10,860 bases of DNA from Sphingobacteriales bacterium. Lineage in GTDB: Bacteria > Bacteroidota > Bacteroidia > Sphingobacteriales > Sphingobacteriaceae. Below, piece after piece: positions 1 to 5,603 of the stretch. Every line of letters begins with the position of its first letter. The stretch's first letter is position 1. Where the stretch lies: contig JAGVEE010000103.1 in assembly GCA_020058405.1 (NCBI GenBank), positions 1-10,860 on the forward strand, given 5' to 3'. The notes below the pieces were generated by a model that saw only the letters and a program-made list of their open reading frames with translations, did no database searches and was not told where the DNA came from. The translations under genes and the position numbers were made by a program.

Positions 1-108
1 TATTTAAAAGATACCGTTTCTAAACCTAAATATTATATCGATAGATTATTAAATGCCGATTTAATTCATCCTCCAATTGTAAAAACAGAGGAGAAGAAAA
101 AAAATTAA
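1..108 (+). CDS. mrdA: C-terminal end of a probable penicillin-binding protein 2 (partial)
   Basis: An open frame enters from the left edge and stops with TAA at 106-108, giving the last 35 residues (starting YLKDTVSKPK and ending in a Lys/Glu-rich tail). The rodA start follows one base after the stop, so the two genes are almost certainly cotranscribed. In Bacteroidota the gene directly before rodA is normally mrdA, encoding PBP2, the transpeptidase partner of RodA in lateral-wall peptidoglycan synthesis. The visible tail fits the charged end after the transpeptidase domain, but no catalytic motif lies in the window. The identity therefore rests mainly on position and is an inference. Confidence 0.6.
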   Translation, partial: YLKDTVSKPKYYIDRLLNADLIHPPIVKTEEKKKN

Positions 109-109
109 C

Positions 110-1378
110 ATGAGTGAACTAAGACAAAATAAGTTTTGGAAAAACATAGATAGTGTTACTATTCTATTATACCTCGCATTGGTTATAATAGGTTGGCTTA
201 GCATTTACTCAGCGGTGTATGATGAAAGCCATAGTTCAATATTCGACATCGAACGAAATTATGGTAAACAATTAATATGGATAGTGTCTGCTTTCTTCAT
301 TGCCTTTATGATTGTAATGATAGAGTCGAAATTCTACTCCGTTTTTTCGTACGGAATTTATGCCGTTACCCTCGCGCTCTTAGTATCTGTATTGTTTTTT
401 GGCAAGTATGTAAACGGCTCTCGCTCTTGGTTTGAAATAGGATCGTTTAGGCTACAGCCTGCCGAGTTTGCTAAATTTGCAACGGCATTGGTGATTGCAA
501 AATACATCAGTACTACCAATAAAAAGCTAAGTGATTTAAAAACTATTATAGCAAGTTTAGGTCTCCTAATAGTACCCATGGCCCTTATTTTATTACAAGG
601 TGATGTGGGCTCTGCAGTTACCTATGTTGCATTTATTTTTGTGTTGTACCGCGAAGGTTTAACAGGTTACATATTAGTAATAGGCGTATTATTAGCACTC
701 ATTTTTATTTTAGCACTACTCTTCCCTCCTTTGTTTATTTACATCGGTATCGGTTTAGTGGGAGTTGGTATGTTATATTATTTCAGAAAAAAACGTCAAG
801 CAATCCTAATCATAATTGCAGCAGTAATGCTTTCTGTAGGAACTGTTGCCGGTTTCGATTATGTATTTAACAATGTTTTAAAAACACATCACCGCGATCG
901 TTTAAATAATTTAGTAGGTAAAGAAATAGATTTAAAAGGAGCGGGCTATAATGTTAACCAAAGTAAAATTGCCATTGGTTCCGGAGGTGTAGTAGGCAAA
1001 GGCTTTTTAAACGGAACACAAACTAAATATGATTTTGTACCCGAGCAAAGTACCGACTTTATTTTTTGTACAGTTGGCGAAGAATTTGGCTTTGTAGGTA
1101 GCATTGTTTTAATCGGATTATTTACTGCGCTTTTATTGCGAATAATTTTTATAGCCGAAAGGCAACGATCTGCATTTAGCAGAATTTATGCATATGGTGT
1201 TGCAAGTATTTTATTTATGCACCTCACTATAAACATCGGCATGACCATTGGCCTAGTTCCTGTAATTGGCATTCCACTACCCTTCGTAAGCTACGGCGGT
1301 TCTTCGCTTTGGAGCTTTACCATTTTATTATTTATTCTGATAAAATTAGATTCAAACAGACAGAATATAATTAGATAG
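110..1378 (+). CDS. rodA: Rod shape-determining protein RodA, SEDS-family peptidoglycan glycosyltransferase
   Basis: RodA polymerises lipid II into glycan strands in the inner membrane, working with PBP2 and the MreBCD elongasome. The 422-residue protein shows the SEDS hallmarks: a QPAEFAK motif at 116-122, GDVGSA at 164-169, a QSKIAIGSGG loop at 283-292, and PEQSTDFIF at 311-319. Asp316 in the last motif aligns with the essential catalytic Asp262 of E. coli RodA. A C-terminal GLVPVIGIPLPFVSYGGSS block lies at 381-399. About ten hydrophobic segments are evident. The protein is about 50 residues longer than E. coli RodA, largely from an extra hydrophobic stretch near 185-250, which I believe is common in Bacteroidota. 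The start lies one base after the upstream stop. The TAG stop codon is also the first bases of an octamer repeat array, so the gene runs directly into that element. Confidence 0.96.
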   Translation: MSELRQNKFWKNIDSVTILLYLALVIIGWLSIYSAVYDESHSSIFDIERNYGKQLIWIVSAFFIAFMIVMIESKFYSVFSYGIYAVTLALLVSVLFFGKYVNGSRSWFEIGSFRLQPAEFAKFATALVIAKYISTTNKKLSDLKTIIASLGLLIVPMALILLQGDVGSAVTYVAFIFVLYREGLTGYILVIGVLLALIFILALLFPPLFIYIGIGLVGVGMLYYFRKKRQAILIIIAAVMLSVGTVAGFDYVFNNVLKTHHRDRLNNLVGKEIDLKGAGYNVNQSKIAIGSGGVVGKGFLNGTQTKYDFVPEQSTDFIFCTVGEEFGFVGSIVLIGLFTALLLRIIFIAERQRSAFSRIYAYGVASILFMHLTINIGMTIGLVPVIGIPLPFVSYGGSSLWSFTILLFILIKLDSNRQNIIR

Positions 1379-1438
1379 TGTGCTAGTATGCTAGTGTGAT
1401 AGTGTGCTAATAAGGCACACTAGCATACTAACACACTA
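1376..1438. repeat. Octamer-repeat inverted array A, downstream of and overlapping the rodA stop
   Basis: The region reads as consecutive imperfect octamers (TAGTGTGC, TAGTATGC and two more), then a 7-base spacer (1408-1414), then their complements (GCACACTA, GCATACTA, ACACACTA). The outer arms 1376-1398 and 1416-1438 are complementary at 22 of 23 positions, with one C/A mismatch (1383 against 1431). An alternative inner hairpin pairs 1400-1407 with 1415-1422, 8 bp with a 7-base loop. The TAG stop of rodA is the first three bases of the first octamer. A T7 run begins 13 bases after the right arm, too far for a textbook intrinsic terminator, although an RNA hairpin at this gene end is likely. 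Related arrays follow two other genes in the window. Confidence 0.85.
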
Positions 1439-1447
1439 ATAATTCTT

Positions 1448-1556
1448 GTCATTTTTTTGTAAAATACTGATGTTATTCATGTGTGATTCCTAGGCGATTA
1501 CCTTATTACTGAAATTTTTCTTGCATTTGTTTTTGCAATAAAAATTGATTCATGAA
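1448..1556 (+). repeat. Duplicated gene leader, copy 1 (upstream of the beta-barrel gene)
   Basis: These 109 bases match 2972-3080 without a gap, with 7 mismatches, all in the 1467-1507 stretch. The last 49 bases (1508-1556) are identical, including the start codon and the next two bases, and similarity ends immediately afterwards. Shared landmarks are a T7 run (1452-1458), an 18-base identical block with a CCTAGG palindrome at 1489-1494, and an A/T-rich inverted repeat just before the ATG. An in-frame TGA at 1546-1548 lies directly before ATG 1552, fixing the start. No clean TTTG/TAnnTTTG promoter is visible. TGTTTTTG at 1528-1535 is one base off the -7 consensus but has no -33 partner. It probably carries the promoter and 5' UTR of the downstream pair. 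Confidence 0.9.
1513..1546 (+). promoter_or_regulatory. Inverted repeat immediately before the start codon, leader copy 1
   Basis: AATTTTT-C-TTGCA (1513-1525) is complementary to TGCAA-T-AAAAATT (1534-1546) at 12 of 13 positions, with a C/T mismatch and an 8-base loop. It ends five bases before the ATG. If transcribed, the hairpin would cover the ribosome-binding region; if it is DNA-only it could be an operator or overlap the promoter. It is identical in copy 2. Its function is inferred. Confidence 0.55.
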
Positions 1557-2061
1557 ATTCGCTTTAATTATATTTTTTCTAACCGTATTCCTAAACCTCG
1601 AAACATTTTCACAAATAAAACAATATAAAATTCGCAGGAATACTCTTTTTCTAGAAGCTGGAGGATTAGGCGGGTATGGATCTTTAAATTATGAAAAATT
1701 AATACTTCATAAAAATCAAATAATGTCTACAATAAGAGTTGGAATTAGCACCTATCGTGTAGTAGATTTTACCAATAAATTTAATCCTGATGTAATTTTA
1801 CCAGTTACATTTAATGCCTTATACGGGCAGAATCATAAAATAGAATTAGGAATAGGGAATACTTTTTCAACTATTGTACGTGCAAGTTTACCCGACATGA
1901 AAGCAACACGAACACTGGACTTTAACACAATATTTTCATTTGGATATCGATTTCAAAAAAATACTGGAGGAGTAATGTATCGTTGCGCATATACACCAAT
2001 TCTAGAGTTTAATGAGTATTTAAGGCATTGGCTTGGAATTTCTTTTGGTTATTCCTTCTAA
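1552..2061 (+). CDS. Exported beta-barrel-like protein of unknown function
   Basis: A 169-residue protein with a Sec signal peptide (MKF followed by a hydrophobic stretch, probable cleavage near residue 20 in TFS-Q). There is no Cys at the cleavage region, so it is not a lipoprotein. The mature part has alternating hydrophobic/polar strands with Gly and aromatic residues: a FLEAGGLGGYGSLNYEK segment at 33-49, a YGQNHKIELGIG strand at 91-102, and an end in LGISFGYSF. A terminal Phe after an amphipathic strand is the usual beta-signal of outer-membrane barrels. The barrel, at this size about eight strands, is inferred. The first 30 mature residues resemble short Bacteroidota outer-membrane proteins of unknown role. 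It is the first gene of a pair with the GDPD lipoprotein (10-base gap), preceded by the duplicated leader. It is strongly AT-rich compared with leuS. No specific function can be assigned. Confidence 0.8.
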   Translation: MKFALIIFFLTVFLNLETFSQIKQYKIRRNTLFLEAGGLGGYGSLNYEKLILHKNQIMSTIRVGISTYRVVDFTNKFNPDVILPVTFNALYGQNHKIELGIGNTFSTIVRASLPDMKATRTLDFNTIFSFGYRFQKNTGGVMYRCAYTPILEFNEYLRHWLGISFGYSF

Positions 2062-2071
2062 TTAAAAATAG

Positions 2072-2890
2072 ATGAGAAAATTATTTTTAATATTTTTTTT
2101 TATAGTGATAACAGTAGCATGTAAAAAAGAAGAATTCAATATTATAAATCTTAATGAGAATAGAATAACTGTATTAGGTCATGGTGGTATGGGCATTGCA
2201 AGCACCTATCCGATGAATAGTTTTGAGTCTATTGTTTACTCATTGAATTTAGGAGCAGACGGTACCGAAATAGATATTGAAATGACAAAGGATAGTATTT
2301 TAGTAGCATTTCATGATTTTGAACTTTCAGATAAAACTAATCTGTCTGGAAATATTTTTAACAAAAACTGGAATGAAATTAGCCATGCTACTTATAAAGA
2401 TCCAATCTATACGGGTTATAAAATTATCAATTTAGAAATGTTGTTTTCTAATATAGGTAATAATCGAGAAAAAATATTTGCGCTAGATTGCAAAAATTTC
2501 AACCCAGATACTTCCATAAATTATCGATTAACTTATTGCAATGCAATTTTAAAAATAATTGATAAATACAATATCCAAAACAATGTATTCTTAGAATTAA
2601 AACGAGAAGATATGATAATGACAATGAAAATGCTAAGACCAGAACTAAAAATATTTGTTTATTCTGATTTTAATAATGGGCTTCGTATCGCAAAAAAATA
2701 TCAACTTCAAGGTATTGTGGTATCTCTTGATAAGACTACGAAAGAACAAATCTCAGAGGCACACGAAAACGGATTTATGGTTACCGTTTACAATGTTCAT
2801 TCTAACAAAAAAAATATTGAAGCAATAAATAAAAATGCTGATATTATCGAATCAGATAATTTAAAACACTTATTAAAAATCTTAAAATAA
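2072..2890 (+). CDS. Glycerophosphodiester phosphodiesterase-family lipoprotein
   Basis: GDPD enzymes are TIM barrels that hydrolyse glycerophosphodiesters to glycerol-3-phosphate and an alcohol. The 272-residue protein starts with a lipoprotein signal (TVAC, Cys17, followed by KKEE), so the mature form is membrane-anchored and exported. Family landmarks are His37 in LGHGG, GADGTEIDIE at 61-70 (Glu66 and Asp68 as metal ligands), and His81-Asp82 in AFHD, the second catalytic His. LDCK at 138-141 takes the place of the usual E-x-K, and VTVYNV near the C-terminus precedes ADIIESDN, where the family usually has a GVDGIITD-like segment. Two departures stand out: the HRG triad is HGG (Gly38) and the PENT-like segment is PMNS. 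It could be a specialised or altered-substrate GDPD. It sits 10 bases after the barrel gene, as a likely second cistron. Substrate is unknown. Confidence 0.88.
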   Translation: MRKLFLIFFFIVITVACKKEEFNIINLNENRITVLGHGGMGIASTYPMNSFESIVYSLNLGADGTEIDIEMTKDSILVAFHDFELSDKTNLSGNIFNKNWNEISHATYKDPIYTGYKIINLEMLFSNIGNNREKIFALDCKNFNPDTSINYRLTYCNAILKIIDKYNIQNNVFLELKREDMIMTMKMLRPELKIFVYSDFNNGLRIAKKYQLQGIVVSLDKTTKEQISEAHENGFMVTVYNVHSNKKNIEAINKNADIIESDNLKHLLKILK

Positions 2891-2957
2891 ACTTATGTGC
2901 TCATAAGACAAACTAACCTAATAACACCCACGAGCACACGAGCATATTAGCATACGA
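2891..2957. repeat. Octamer-repeat array B, downstream of the GDPD gene
   Basis: This array begins one base after the GDPD stop codon. CTTATG (2892-2897) pairs perfectly with CATAAG (2902-2907) around a TGCT loop. The right half, 2925-2957, has an 8-base period (units like ACGAGCAC, ACGAGCAT, ATTAGCAT) and matches 5570-5602 at 31 of 33 positions. TGTGCTC at 2896-2902 is complementary to GAGCACA at 2932-2938. It is a more degenerate copy of the arrays after rodA and before leuS. Confidence 0.75.
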
Positions 2958-2982
2958 ACTAATGAACATTAGTCATTTTTTT
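2958..2982 (+). terminator. Short palindrome followed by a T7 run (weak terminator-like)
   Basis: ACTAATG (2958-2964) and CATTAGT (2967-2973) are perfect complements separated by AA, and a run of seven T follows at 2976-2982. The stem is A/T-rich and the two-base spacer must open for a real loop, so stability is low. It could end the GDPD transcript, but its right edge overlaps the duplicated leader, so it may instead belong to that element. Copy 1 lacks the palindrome but keeps the T7 run. Confidence 0.35.
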
Positions 2983-3080
2983 GTAAAATACCGCTGCTAT
3001 TCATAAGTGATTCCTAGGCGATTAGCTTATAACTGAAATTTTTCTTGCATTTGTTTTTGCAATAAAAATTGATTCATGAA
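2972..3080 (+). repeat. Duplicated gene leader, copy 2 (upstream of the zincin-like lipoprotein gene)
   Basis: Copy 2 of the element at 1448-1556: same length, 102 of 109 identical, no gaps. The seven differences are three in 2991-2996, two at 3005-3006, and one each at 3025 and 3031. The near-start inverted repeat (3037-3049 with 3058-3070) is unchanged, as are the in-frame TGA (3070-3072) and the ATG at 3076. Coding sequence downstream of the fifth coding base is unrelated to copy 1, so this is duplication of a control region, not of a gene. Confidence 0.9.
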
Positions 3081-4893
3081 TAAAACTATTTTTCGCTCAA
3101 CAAAAATTAAAAATTTACTTTTATTTTCATTGCTAACTTTTTCGATAAGTTTAAATTCTTGTAAAAAAGAATTAGATATTATAGAGTCGGAGGATGCATT
3201 AAATTCAGAAGATGTAGCTTCTATAGCGAGTAATTCCATTAACCCCTTTGCAATTGAAAATATTTACAATGCACTTGCAACATTAGAACGAGAACCCTCT
3301 TTAAACCCCAATAGGATATACAATTATTATAAATTTAATCCAGAAGAAATATTGGCTGAAGTGCTAAAAATTTTAGAAGCAGACACCAATTTAATGATAA
3401 TGGATTACCCTTTTGCAGATATGAGTTTATACCCAAACGACTCGTTAATGGAAGAAACCACCACTATAGATTTTGAGAAATATAAAGATGGAAATTTGTA
3501 TATTATCTATGTAGCAAACTCATCTGTTGATGCTGCTATAGGAACACTAAACTCTGCAGAAAAATTAGACGAACTCTATTTGCCAGAAATTGAAGACGAA
3601 GATTTACAAATACAAGCCTTAATTAGCTCCGGATATGTTGAGGATGCAAACGTAGCTGCATTTAAAAGAAGAAAATGGGCTTGTTTATTTAAACAACCTT
3701 TTGGAAACGTTTCTTACAAAGACCAAAAAACTGGTTATAACAGACCCGTTCCCAATATAAAAGTTTGGACCTTAGTTTTTGGATTGCCTATAAGCACACA
3801 TACAGATGTATTCGGGAATTATAAAATTCCATGGCGATTTAATGTGGGTACCATTATTGGCACGCATGCAAAAAACGAATACGCAACTGTAAAACCATTC
3901 AATACTCTAGGTCCTGGAATTAGAACCATTGCACAATTAAGCATTAATTTTATAATAGGCTCTAAACATTCATTTGGTTGGTATAGCTCTTGTCGTATGA
4001 GGAGATCTATTAACTTAACATTTAACAACCATTCTCAACAAAGGTTATGGGCGCAAATACTCGACGCAGTTCACCATCACCGCATGTTCGCCCAACAAGA
4101 CAATATTCATGCAGCACCCAACGATTTATCAATCTATGCACATTGGTCATTGAGTAGTGGGGCAGCATCTACACCTATGCTAGGTCATATAAAAACAAAC
4201 CCTGCAGCTATGTTTTTAAATTTTATATCTTTATTTTTTGATAAAAATTTATTAGATACCGAACCTAATTTTGTGAATATGATTTCAGGTTTGTTGCCCG
4301 ATATTACAATAAGAGTAAGTGCTACCGAGTCTGCTAACTATTCTGACGATATTATGCAAATAATGTTCCATGAATTAGGTCATGCTTCTTTGTTTCGTCA
4401 GGTTGGAGAAATATATTGGATTGAAATAATTACACAAATAGTATCAAACTTTTTAACAAGTAGTCCTTGCGGTACGTATGGCTGTGGAACCGAATTAAAC
4501 TATGGTAAAATACAAGTAAACGAAGCATGGGCAGAATTTATTGGCAAGACGCATCATTACAGATTTCAACCTAATGGATTAGCATGGGTAAGATTATCTT
4601 CAGGATTTACTGATTATTTTCCTTATCCATTAGCACTTGAAGATGTACCTTGGTTTAATCAAGGCTGGATAAATACAGGGATTTTTTATGATATAATTGA
4701 TGGAGCTAATGAAAGATATGATAATATTCATAATTATACAATCAGAAATCTATACGAAAACTTTACTCCCAATACTAATAACTTTTGCGATTGGAAAAAT
4801 GATTTTATAAACAACTACCCCAATATAAATACTAATGATTTAGAGAATTTAATGGTGTTACAAAATTGGTGGACTAACAACTGTTCAAATTAA
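3076..4893 (+). CDS. Lipoprotein with TTR-like domain and HELGH zincin motif (putative metallopeptidase)
   Basis: A 605-residue protein whose lipobox LNSC places the lipidated Cys at residue 29, followed by KKELD, so it is exported and membrane-anchored. Residues about 205-290 resemble a carboxypeptidase-regulatory/transthyretin-like beta-sandwich: GNVSYKDQKTG, then PVPNIKVW (225-231) and THTDVFGNYKIPW (241-253), the usual TD-x-G-x-Y/F pattern. The second half carries FHELGHA (431-437), matching the HExxH zinc motif, with His432 and His436 as ligands and Glu433 as base. NEAWAEF follows at 482-488, where Glu483 or Glu487 could be the third ligand in a gluzincin-like arrangement. Residues 30-200 are acidic and unassigned. 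I cannot place it in a named peptidase family; catalytic activity is inferred from the motif. The start is fixed by an in-frame TGA just upstream. The next gene follows after six bases. Confidence 0.8.
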   Translation: MNKTIFRSTKIKNLLLFSLLTFSISLNSCKKELDIIESEDALNSEDVASIASNSINPFAIENIYNALATLEREPSLNPNRIYNYYKFNPEEILAEVLKILEADTNLMIMDYPFADMSLYPNDSLMEETTTIDFEKYKDGNLYIIYVANSSVDAAIGTLNSAEKLDELYLPEIEDEDLQIQALISSGYVEDANVAAFKRRKWACLFKQPFGNVSYKDQKTGYNRPVPNIKVWTLVFGLPISTHTDVFGNYKIPWRFNVGTIIGTHAKNEYATVKPFNTLGPGIRTIAQLSINFIIGSKHSFGWYSSCRMRRSINLTFNNHSQQRLWAQILDAVHHHRMFAQQDNIHAAPNDLSIYAHWSLSSGAASTPMLGHIKTNPAAMFLNFISLFFDKNLLDTEPNFVNMISGLLPDITIRVSATESANYSDDIMQIMFHELGHASLFRQVGEIYWIEIITQIVSNFLTSSPCGTYGCGTELNYGKIQVNEAWAEFIGKTHHYRFQPNGLAWVRLSSGFTDYFPYPLALEDVPWFNQGWINTGIFYDIIDGANERYDNIHNYTIRNLYENFTPNTNNFCDWKNDFINNYPNINTNDLENLMVLQNWWTNNCSN

Positions 4894-4899
4894 TATGAT

Positions 4900-5529
4900 A
4901 TGAAAAAAATAACATTAATTTTTATTCCATTTATTTTATTTATCACAAGTTCATGTGATCCTGAACGATACTGTAACGAACCTGCATGTTTATATTCTGA
5001 TGTAAACGTAATTATTGAAGCCAAATTAAGTGGGAATATAGACAGCATTATAAACATCGGTGACACGATTTGGCTTCAAGTAAAAATTCCAGATACAATG
5101 CAAACTAATTATGGTGAAATTGTATTTAGTTATTTGTGGCAAAATAGTTTTTTCGGACTAATCTCAGGTGGAGGAGACTCTTTACATGGTGAGGGTACTG
5201 GTGTATATATAAATACGGTAGAAATGTTACCAATTTCAATCTTACCATTAAATGAAAAATATGGTGCTAGAAAATGGGATTACCCTACTAGAAATTTTAG
5301 ATGTTTCTTTGTGCCAGTGAACAAAGGCAAATATGTTATAGAATTAAATGGTGGTAGAATCGAAATGACAGATAACAAAGGGAAAGACTGGTTAATAAAC
5401 CCAAGTTTTACACTTAACCAACCATTTAGATTAAATCAATACTTAAATTGGATGTCGGAAGGAATGAGGCCAGAGGCTGAACAAAGATTAAAGGAAAATA
5501 AAAGTTGGTATTGCTTTGAAGTAAAGTGA
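4900..5529 (+). CDS. Small lipoprotein of unknown function
   Basis: A 209-residue protein with a clear lipoprotein signal: MKK, a hydrophobic core, then TSSC with Cys19 followed by Asp. Two more Cys follow closely (25 and 30, in YCNEPAC), and one lies near the C-terminus (YCFEVK), so a disulfide in the mature protein is possible. The middle is rich in alternating hydrophobic/polar stretches (VNVIIEAK, DTIWLQVKIP, YVIELNGG), suggesting a beta-sandwich. I recognise no family. It lies six bases after the zincin-like lipoprotein and is very probably cotranscribed with it, so a role as partner, inhibitor or substrate is possible but unsupported. The stop is followed one base later by octamer array C. 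Confidence 0.75.
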   Translation: MKKITLIFIPFILFITSSCDPERYCNEPACLYSDVNVIIEAKLSGNIDSIINIGDTIWLQVKIPDTMQTNYGEIVFSYLWQNSFFGLISGGGDSLHGEGTGVYINTVEMLPISILPLNEKYGARKWDYPTRNFRCFFVPVNKGKYVIELNGGRIEMTDNKGKDWLINPSFTLNQPFRLNQYLNWMSEGMRPEAEQRLKENKSWYCFEVK

Positions 5530-5530
5530 G

Positions 5531-5603
5531 TTCGTGTGCTCATAAATTCGTGTGCTCGTGTGCTATTAGCACCCACGAGCACACGAGCATACTAGCAAAC
5601 GAT
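5531..5603. repeat. Octamer-repeat inverted array C between two convergent genes
   Basis: Left half: TCGTGTGC-type units separated by a divergent unit (5532-5563). Right half: complementary GAGCACAC/GAGCATAC units. CGTGTGCTCGTG at 5549-5560 pairs perfectly with 5574-5585. The interior TGCTA/TAGCA (5561-5571) is also self-complementary, so a hairpin of about 16 bp with a CC bulge and a tiny loop can form. It lies between the end of the plus-strand lipoprotein gene and the minus-strand leuS, so it could act as a bidirectional transcription end for both. No T-run follows on either strand. The leuS TAG stop (5592-5594, read on the minus strand) lies inside the array's right edge. Confidence 0.85.

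Noticed and set aside
1376..1438. Integron attC site or CRISPR array
   Set aside because: No RYYYAAC/GTTRRRY core pair could be found, and the repeat unit is 8 bp with no spacers, so neither model fits despite the palindromic, cassette-bordering layout.
1376..1458. Textbook intrinsic terminator after rodA
   Set aside because: The hairpin is strong but the T7 run starts 13 bases after the stem, so it is reported as a repeat array and not as a terminator.
3027..3239. 70-codon minus-strand open frame overlapping leader copy 2
   Set aside because: It covers the leader and the signal peptide region of the zincin-like gene in antisense; its equivalent is not open over copy 1, and nothing else supports it.
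1379..5591. Insertion sequence or transposon
   Set aside because: No transposase, resolvase or integrase coding sequence is present, and no target-site duplication could be identified at the ends.
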